DNA from: Trichostrongylus colubriformis
Taxonomy: Eukaryota; Nematoda; Chromadorea; Rhabditida; Trichostrongylidae
Length of the DNA: 64,000 bases
Direction of reading: 5' to 3'
Assembly: GCA_963978905.1 (NCBI GenBank)
Contig: OZ022257.1
Coordinates: 56,706,662 to 56,770,661 of the forward strand
Below, piece by piece: positions 57,290-64,000 of this stretch. The position numbers and the translations under genes were made by a program. The notes beneath the pieces were generated by a model. That model had not been told where the DNA came from, did not search any database, and saw nothing but the letters and a program-made list of their open reading frames with translations. Within the stretch, counting starts at the first letter, position 1. Each line of letters opens with the position of its first letter.

Positions 57290-57935
57290 TAGGGATAGTG
57301 TGGGCGACAGGAAATCCCAAAAGAAGGCTTGCACTTAAAAATTACGGGTGTGAAAGGCCTATGCATTGCGAAATATCCCGCGAAAGCCCTCCCCCCTTGA
57401 TGTGCCGGAGGCGGCCTCATCAGGGCAAGCCGCCTTGGCTAGAGCAGCCCGCCTCCTGACGACGAGCTTACCCTGATTGGCTGGGGGGAGGAGCCAAGGT
57501 AAGCGGCACGGCTGGGGCGATCGGGGCGCGATTATGATTTCTGATGAGCTGATTGTCTTTTTTTAGTGGTTTGGATTCTTGCTGCTACCCGTGAACTTTG
57601 CCAGTTTTTTTCTTTTTTTCTTTTTAACTGATTCTCACATGATGTCTTCGTCTGTAGTTAATGATGAGATGCCTTTTAAGTTTTTGTGATCCTCGTTGTT
57701 TTTGCGCATTGATTACTTGGCTACATGCCAATGGCAGAGTCGGCTACGGCTACCTGCCTCTTGAAGGAATGGTCGTCCACGTCAAGAATCAATGGCTGGA
57801 GAGGGCCCTAGTTTTCTGCTCTTTGACCATTCCCTTCCGTTTTTTTTTCACCATCGTGTTACTAAACACCTCGACTCTCATATTCACTACTTCTTTTACT
57901 TTTCGTCCGAAGTTCCCCTGATGCTGCCTTTAACC
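57290..57935. repeat. dispersed repeat, copy B
   Basis: Second copy of the 48858-49500 repeat in the same orientation. Between the copies lies the whole 50.8-kb transposon. Differences are spread along the length, so the duplication is old. Confidence 0.75.
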
Positions 57936-58181
57936 TCTTCAAGTACACGTCTAGCGGTTCCTTCGAGCTGCACGGAGATCCTTGTCATTGTAGTTTACAG
58001 AAACACAATGTCGAGGTTGTAATTACTTCTTATCTCACTCCATTAGCTCGTGCACATCAAAATGATTGCTCGTTTTGTGCGCGTCAAATCGATATGCAAT
58101 TGGGCTGGTTCTAAATGTGGAAGCATTCTAGTCGAAGAACGAGGAAAAGATATTCCCGAGTTATCAGCCTTGAAGCTATTA

Positions 58182-59409
58182 GGTTGTGTACAGAGTCTTC
58201 CGCCACGAACTTTTTTAAAATTTATCAAAACGAACTAACTAGAAGATCAGAGGTAGGCACCGTCCCCATCCACTATTCGACGCCAATGCTCGGGCAGCTT
58301 GTCGATTCCCTCCTCCCAGAAGGACCGGGGCTGGGACTTGAAAAATTCGTCGAGTGCTTTTCCGACTTCATCCTTCGTTTCAAATTTTCTTCCGCTGAGG
58401 GATCGCTGTAGATGGCTGAATAGCCAATCGTCGGAAGGAGCCAGGTCAGGGCTGTAAGGGCCTGGGGGATCACCACCCAGCCGTACTTCTTCAGCTCGGC
58501 CTGAGTCGCCTTTGCAGTGTGGGGTCTGGCGTTGTCATGGTGGAAGTAGACTTCCGCATTTTTTCCACGTGTACGATCGATGTCAGCCTTCAATTCTTGA
58601 AGCTGCTCAACACTCAGGTGGCGTTAATTGTTTGTCCATTTTCCAGCAGCTCCCAGTGCTCCATGCCTTCTGGGCCACCAGCAAGACAGGAGAACCTTCT
58701 TGGGGTGAAGATCGGCCTTTGGGACGGGTTCTGGCTGCTCTCCTTTATTGGCCCATTGCCGCTTCCTCACAGGGTTATCGCAGAGGACCCATTTCTCATC
58801 TCCAGTAATCAGCGAGTTCAGAAAGTGACGCTCCTTTTGGAGAGTGAGGAGAGAAGTGCAGGTGATAACCCTCCTCGAGAGGGAATTCATGTGGGACCCA
58901 TCGACCAGACTTTGATGTCTTGCCGAGCTTTTCCAGTCCAATTGCAATAGTTTTAAAAGCGAAGCCAATCCTGGCCCCTAATTCCCTAGTGGTAAGGTAC
59001 GGGTCCTCCTCCACCGTAGAGCGCAAAACATCCAAATCTAACTCCCTCGGCCGACCCGACCTTGGAGCATCTTCAAAAGTAAAATCTCCCTTTTTGAATT
59101 TAGCGAACCAAACTTTGCATGTGTCGTAAGAGATGACATCCTCGCCGTAGGTCTTCATTAGCTTAGCATGCGTCTCCTTTGCATTGAAGCCGAAATCGTG
59201 ACACTTAAGTAGGCAATGCCGAAGGCACATTTTGTCGCGGTGATGGTTGTGCAGCACTGTGGCCGGCAAACGCAGGGTAGTAGAGCACTGACTAGTGGGG
59301 TGATAGAGTAATATGTATACGTCACGTACACGAGATGACGTAAAACCAACACTTCTTTAAATGGAATACAGAACGATCAAATTCGTGGCGGAAGACTTTG
59401 TACACAACC
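58182..59409 (-). mobile_element. mariner element, near full length
   Basis: 1228 bp between TA dinucleotides (58180-58181 and 59410-59411). Inverted ends GGTTGTGTACA.AGTCTTCC, about 30 bp long with one or two mismatches. It contains a DD34D-type transposase broken by frameshifts. Confidence 0.92.
58265..59235 (-). pseudogene. mariner transposase, frameshifted
   Basis: DNA-cutting and joining enzyme of mariner. N-terminal paired helix-turn-helix: LRHCLLKCHDFGFNAKETHA, TCKVWFAKFKKGDF, APRSGRPREL, then LGARIGFAFKTI and WVPHEFPLEE. Catalytic Asp 1 in LITGDEKWVLCDN, Asp 2 in YFHHDNARPHTAK, Asp 3 in GPYSPDLAPSDDWLF, which is read in a different frame from Asp 2 (near 58440). A further break joins the N-terminal and middle frames near 58850-58960. 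All catalytic residues are present. Only indels prevent translation, so it died recently compared with the other mariners here. Confidence 0.9.
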
Positions 59410-59667
59410 TAATATTTCCATTACTAGAAGCTATTTCCATCGCTAACGTGAGCTATTTTTTTTACCAAACATCTCGTTTCAGGAACCACTGTGATAGCGT
59501 CGGCAGCTCGATATTGACTGCAAAATAAGGAAACGTGTGCATTTTTGGATCCTTTTGGCAAGTTTTACTCTATACTACATAACCCATCCGCGGTAATTTT
59601 CTATGTGTGTATCTTTCGATCCGCCCTCTCCTGCCCCATGATAGGTAGCGTTACCTTCGAAAGCAGT

Positions 59668-59795
59668 TGAGGCCACGTTCATACTTTGCGAGCCGGCGGC
59701 AGGGCTCTGCGTCTGCGCCTGTGCCACCCTGTCTCGCTGCCTGTGAACGCAGCCACGCCCTTCGGGCGCATAGTATGAATAAGCCTTACGCTGCG
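59668..59795. repeat. dispersed repeat, copy 1 of 2
   Basis: Shares an ordered series of blocks with 60841-60982: GAGGCCA, GT.C.TACTT.GCGA, TCTGCGTCT, GCTGCCTGTGAA.GCAGCCACGCCC and GCGCA.AG.ATGAA. No frame is conserved. Confidence 0.6.
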
Positions 59796-59799
59796 GTAG

Positions 59800-61780
59800 C
59801 GTGAAGAAGAAATTCTCCCCTCTTCCCACCGCATCTTACGCCTTTAGCAACGGTGGCAAAGTATGAACACAGACAGGGGATTTCAGAAATGCCGAATCTT
59901 CACCACTTTCGAAAGAACTCCCGTTTTCTTTTACGTTCTTCGTAATGCTTCCTTCGAAATTTCTCTACCAAACGATATATGAGCTTACTTAGCATCCGAA
60001 GAAAGGACCTGATATCAGTGTCTGCATTATCGAGATTTGATATCAGACCCATCGCAAATGGCCACCACGATTTGTACCTCCCATCTTTCCGAGTGTGCAT
60101 CGTTAGCATAGGATTTCTTACCTCACGGTGCAGAGCTTTTTGCGTAAAAGGGCTCCTTATACAGTTGGGGCGCGGAGCACTGCGCTTCGTTCTCCCCATT
60201 CAGGACCCAGCTACGTTCGACGCCGCCTAGCTCGCACTCCGTACCCTTCACTGCGACAATGAAATAGCTATCCTAGCGTTATACGCCTTCTTTTATTGCC
60301 AGCCTTCAGAGTGTGAACAATATACAACAGCCTAAAAATACTTTATTGTTTTCTGTTGGACAATAACGTATCATCAGGATCAGGCGCTCGCCGAAGAAAG
60401 CTGAATATGAAGCACTCTCGTGTGTTCGAGGGGTAAAAGAAAGGATCCTGTTATTTTGACGGTGTGCACGCTGTCTCCCTCCCGCTCTCATCCAACCTCT
60501 TTTTAGAGGTAGAAAAATGAATGGTTTGGAGATATCTACCTGAATTTTTCAGAGGAAGAGCCCGAAAGACCAAAGCGGCCACTTTCGTCGATACAGCATT
60601 TGGCCCCATACACAACTCACATGGAATTATCAGATAAAATATTCCAAAGCACTACTATCCAATCACAAAATCATTTTGTGGCATCGGTGCGCGAAACGGT
60701 CTACTGCATAATCTGGCTTACTAGTCTTCCTTTTGTGTGAGAATTACCACACAGTCGACAAGCATCGTCACCGACATTTTTTGATGACTTACTGTGGCGT
60801 TTGCTTCACCCAAAATACATGTAATTACATATTGTAGAATGAGGCCAAGTCCGTACTTCGCGATGCCAGCAATAGGGCGGTTGCCTGTCTCTGCGTCTTC
60901 GCCCGTGTCACTATGCATCGCTGCCTGTGAATGCAGCCACGCCCTGCTTGCGCAAAGCATGAACGCGAACCAAAGTAGGTAGGCAGCGCGTAATCGAAGG
61001 CACCGCTTCCGATTTCACGAACTCATTTGGGAGCTACATCCATACATACGGGGATGTGTTGTAGGATAATAGCAAGGAACACCCGCATGTTGCATGCTCA
61101 CAAAGTTCGGTCCCACCGATTACGCTCAATATATGACATAGAACATGACAACGCTTCGAGACACTATTACGTAAGGCGTTCCTAGCTACATAGCAGGCAT
61201 CGCCCCGCACACCCACGACGCGTTGCAACGTCCTTTTCTACAACATATACCTTCTCACAGACCAAGTAGACCTGCCGATGATCCCTCTAAAACTGCTACA
61301 GACACTTCCAATATGAGATCCTGTTCCTTAATTGAGAACAGAGGTGTGGAAAGGCTTCCCAGGCTAGGTGAGGTAAATGGCATAAGTATGATGTGTAATA
61401 ACGTACAACGTGTGCAGCAGCATTTATCTTCACGCTCAAGTGTCACGGTAAATAGTTCTGTAGAACGACAAAACCTGCAACTTCAGGGGGCTTTCTTGAT
61501 TATGAAGATCTGATTTTCTCATAGAAGAGTAGCTGTTACAACTTAATAACACATTTCGGAAATTCTGTGTCCAGCTCATCGTCAGAAAGGAATTCGATGG
61601 TATGTCATTTTCTATAAACGCACAGTTCCTGAAACAAATGAGGCTCCGAGGCGTTCAAGACTATTGAATCTGTAAATGATAAAATTTCATTAATCACAAT
61701 ACTCCACTTTGCCTAATTCATTAATTCCGCATACATACTGTTTCCACACCGTTGATTAACTACAAATTTGCCGGTGTTTT
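59800..61780. other. no recognisable gene
   Basis: Apart from the repeat copy at 60841-60982 it holds only short frames without known motifs. Confidence 0.4.
60841..60982. repeat. dispersed repeat, copy 2 of 2
   Basis: Same orientation as 59668-59795, with an insertion of about 15 bp relative to it. Confidence 0.6.
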
Positions 61781-61986
61781 TCACCTGGGTGACGGGACGA
61801 CTATGGGGCGACTTCAGCTCCCTGGTCTGCATCTCTATCCGGGTGGCGAAAGTACACACGAAAAAGCGACAACGGCTCAGCCTCAGGTGAGGCGGAGGGG
61901 ATGGAGATGAGGTGCTCTCTGTTGAGTGAACTATCTACAACTAACTCGGAGTGGCGTTGTTTCACTCGTACGGTGGTGGATTGGGC

Positions 61987-62016
61987 CTTCGAGGAAGACG
62001 ATCCTGTCGAAACGTC
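61987..62016 (+). ncRNA. hammerhead-like motif, degenerate
   Basis: CGAGGA, then a short GAC/GTC stem, then GAAACGTC. This is the layout of Penelope-type hammerhead ribozymes (CTGANGA, stem II, GAAAC), but the CTGA core is altered. A GAAACGTCAATATACGTC unit repeats just after it. Probably inactive. Confidence 0.35.
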
Positions 62017-62194
62017 AATATACGTCCTGTCCTGTTGAAACGTCAATATACGTCAATATAAATGTTTAACAACCTCATTGGCACAACAGAAGAACTTCTA
62101 TCGCAATATTGATGGTTCCCTGAGCTTCATTGTTTATCTATTGAATCTTGTTTATGCAGAAATGGAAGCTCCATTTTCTATTAACTTTATTGAT

Positions 62195-62222
62195 GACGTT
62201 TCGGGCATAGGCACTTCTTCAG
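62195..62222 (-). ncRNA. hammerhead-like motif in Penelope element
   Basis: On the minus strand, in the orientation of the Penelope ORFs and about 340 nt past their stop, CTGAAGA and GAAACGTC enclose AGTGCCTATGCCC. This matches the conserved cores of Penelope long-terminal-repeat hammerheads. Stem II has lost its pairing (GTGCC faces GCCC), so cleavage is doubtful. Confidence 0.5.
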
Positions 62223-62557
62223 ATCGGCTGAAAACTACTACTAACAACATCACAACATGAGTGCAATGATACTAAACAATCAAAACTACCAACCAAGTCC
62301 TATAGCGCGATAATATGCCGCTACTGTTAGGACGGGAAGGGAGGCGGGGGACAGCTCTTAGGGATGTCCACTAGAAATGACGGAGAGGGAATCATATCCT
62401 TTATATAGGCAAGGATAGTGACAGATCTTCATTTTGTCATGTAAGTCATCATTCCTCACATATCACATTGTTTACATTGCTATCAACCTCATTGCCATCT
62501 TCATTTCCTCCTTACCGTTGATCGGTGGTTTGCACTGTTTGATTTCCATTGCTTCCC

Positions 62558-62932
62558 TTATCTTCCTTTTGACTGGGTCTGTGAGGTTTCTGTGAACAAT
62601 GGAGACTCGTAGCTGTGGCGGTACTTCTTGGGCGTGCTTGAGTGTCCGGTGTTTTGAGCATGGATTCTCTGGATAGCTTTGAGGCTACGCAGGGCTCTTA
62701 TATGTTCTTCCATTCTTTTATAAAGAGGTCTTCCTGTCTCTCCTATATAGATGTCATGACAAGAGAGACATTCTACTTTATATACAACACACTTCAGCTG
62801 ACACACCTTGTGGTCAGCACAGATCGTGCAGTTCGATCTTCCACACTGATTCTCATAAGGTCGTGATGATGTCAAAATGCGTCGCAATGTAGGAGGCGGC
62901 CGAAACAACTTATTGGAAGTCCCGACTGCTTC
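62558..62932 (-). pseudogene. Penelope GIY-YIG endonuclease domain
   Basis: Linker FRPPPTLRRILT, Cys motif CGRSNCTICADHKVC, then the endonuclease core: VVYKVECLSCHDIYIGETGR (the GIY-YIG equivalent) with LYKRMEEHI. Ends with a basic tail. Needed for target cleavage in the parent element. Confidence 0.9.
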
Positions 62933-63500
62933 ACAACGCGGTTAACATCAAACGCAAAGCGGTCAGTGATGAGAGGCAACACCAGAGGAGAACCATGAGG
63001 TGATCGCCATGGTCTCCAGCCACGATCTTGTTGTCGCCTATAACCATTCCGCCGCAATATTCGCTCCCTTCTGTGTCTACTACGTCGGAGTTCACGGTGG
63101 TCAGCTCGCTTGATGCAGTGATCATGTGGCGAATGACGTTCGCCTTCATGTAGTGAGGATGGCAATTTCGTGCGTGAATAATTATGTTGTGAGATGCCGG
63201 CTTCCTGTACCACATGCTGTTGATGTGACCATCGGAAATCTTGATCTTCTTGTTCAGGAAAGGTAAATAGCCATCTTCTGATGGCTCCTCAGCCGTCAAC
63301 TTTATGGACTCGCACCGTGAATTGAGTTTCCCAAATGTATTCCGCAGTGCTGTTCGTGATCTTCCGACAATGAATATGTCATCGATATATCGACCAAAAT
63401 ACAGCACTCCCGTCGACAATGCTGCCCGTTCAATGCTATCCATAAAAATTATCGCCAGTAATGGTGCCAATCTACTCCCCATAGCCAATCCTCTGGTCTG
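62909..63500 (-). pseudogene. Penelope reverse transcriptase, C-terminal part
   Basis: TRGLAMGSRLAPLLAIIFMD (motif B and following), GRYIDDIFIVGRS (motif C, catalytic YIDD), EDGYLPFLNKKIK, SMWYRKPASHN. The frame ends at 62931. A frame change leads into the endonuclease part. Confidence 0.88.
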
Positions 63501-63900
63501 CTTGTAGTACCGATTTCGAAACGGAATATGTTCACGTCCACTACGTTTCGCAGGAGCTCTTCAATTTCTTCGACACATAGACCAAATAGCTGGAGGTGGT
63601 GATAGTGCAGACGTAGAAGGTGTACACAAGCCTCTACAGCTCTTTGGGTGTCAACATTCGTATACATTGCCACAACGTCAAAGCTTTGATATTGTAGACG
63701 AGGTTTACCGTTGAAATTGCACTGTCTCAGTTGCTCCAGGAATTGGTTCACATTCTTCAGATGGTACGGAACATATGAAAGCAGTGGGCAGAGAATGTGC
63801 TGGAGGAACCAACTGATTCTCTCAGTCGGGCCACCACACGATGCTACTATTGGTCTTGTTTTAATTGATGTTATGTCAACAGAATTTTCTTCTCGTCCAA
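63449..63900 (-). pseudogene. Penelope reverse transcriptase, N-terminal part
   Basis: Motifs: KTRPIVASCGGPTERISWFL, LSYVPYHLKNVNQFLEQL, catalytic motif A region SFDVVAMYTNVDTQRAVEA, then EEIEELLRNVVDVNIFRF. A frameshift near 63510 changes the frame before YYKQTRGLAMGSRLAP. The first codons shown at 63955-63900 read through the inverted duplication and are not native. Confidence 0.86.
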
Positions 63901-63907
63901 CTCGTAC

Positions 63908-64000
63908 TGTCGAAGAAATTGAAGAGCTCCTACGAAACGTAGTGGACGTGAACATATTCCGTTTAGTACTGGCGATACTGGCGATAATTTTTATGGATAG
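63908..64000 (+). repeat. inverted duplication of Penelope coding sequence
   Basis: 57 nt at 63908-63964 are the reverse complement of 63519-63575 with one mismatch (encoding EEIEELLRNVVDVNIF), and 23 nt at 63978-64000 are the reverse complement of 63436-63458 (encoding LAIIFMDS). The part between them is deleted in the plus-strand copy. It continues past the window edge. Confidence 0.88.

Larger units (their letters stand above)
62195..63975 (-). mobile_element. Penelope-like retroelement
   Basis: Reverse transcriptase with a C-terminal GIY-YIG endonuclease, the defining pair of Penelope-like elements, on the minus strand. The 5' part is cut at the right by an inverted duplication of its own coding sequence. 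The 3' end lies near the hammerhead-like motif. Confidence 0.88.

Overview
The window is gene-poor nuclear DNA of a parasitic-type nematode, most likely clade V (strongylid or hookworm-like). Four things support this: an exact copy of the 22-nt nematode SL1 spliced-leader sequence (23154-23175), small exons with GTAAG/GTATG donors and TTTCAG-type acceptors, a trans-splice-like acceptor directly before the start codon of the one host gene seen, and a transposon load of mariner, Tc1-like, RTE, Gypsy, BEL/Pao and Penelope-like elements. The species cannot be fixed from the sequence alone. Most open frames of 60-100 codons here are random or non-ATG frames.

Layout. 0-0.7 kb: internally deleted mariner. 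1.4-2.5 kb: N-terminal exons of a host nucleoporin gene (Aladin/AAAS), minus strand. 2.7-9.8 kb: no recognisable gene, small repeats only. 9.8-13.3 kb: decayed RTE-type non-LTR retrotransposon, minus strand. 13.8-17.1 kb: a 3.3-kb transposon of a family I do not recognise, with 6-bp target duplication and a run of intron-flanked 40-41-nt micro-exon-like units. 17.9-18.2 kb: Gypsy integrase scrap. 18.4-31.7 kb: non-autonomous inverted-repeat elements, the SL1 copy and a tRNA-Gly-like gene. 33.8-35.1 kb: dead Tc1/mariner (DD37D) element.

35.6-48.3 kb is a three-level nest. A Gypsy element (192-bp LTRs) has its 3' LTR split by a 10.4-kb BEL/Pao element (LTRs of 796 and 783 bp, 5-bp duplication GATAT), whose gag is split by a 698-bp inverted-repeat transposon (6-bp duplication TTGAGA). 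Removing each insert together with one target-site copy gives a continuous host sequence. The BEL element has lost protease and reverse transcriptase. It keeps RNase H tail plus integrase, and a large intact third ORF of unknown function in the env position, with a matching splice donor in its leader and an acceptor before the ORF.

50.8-56.8 kb holds a second copy of the 13.8-kb transposon, carrying a nested mariner and an expanded array of 13 near-identical 160-165-bp units. Each unit contains a 41-nt block bounded by consensus splice sites. 58.2-59.4 kb: another dead mariner. 62.0-64.0 kb: a Penelope-like element (reverse transcriptase plus GIY-YIG), with hammerhead-like motifs and an inverted duplication of its own coding sequence at the window edge.

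The genes do not form a pathway. The only evident host functions are the nucleoporin fragment, the tRNA-like gene and the SL1 sequence. The strongest candidates for something undescribed are the micro-exon-array transposon family and the third ORF of the BEL element.
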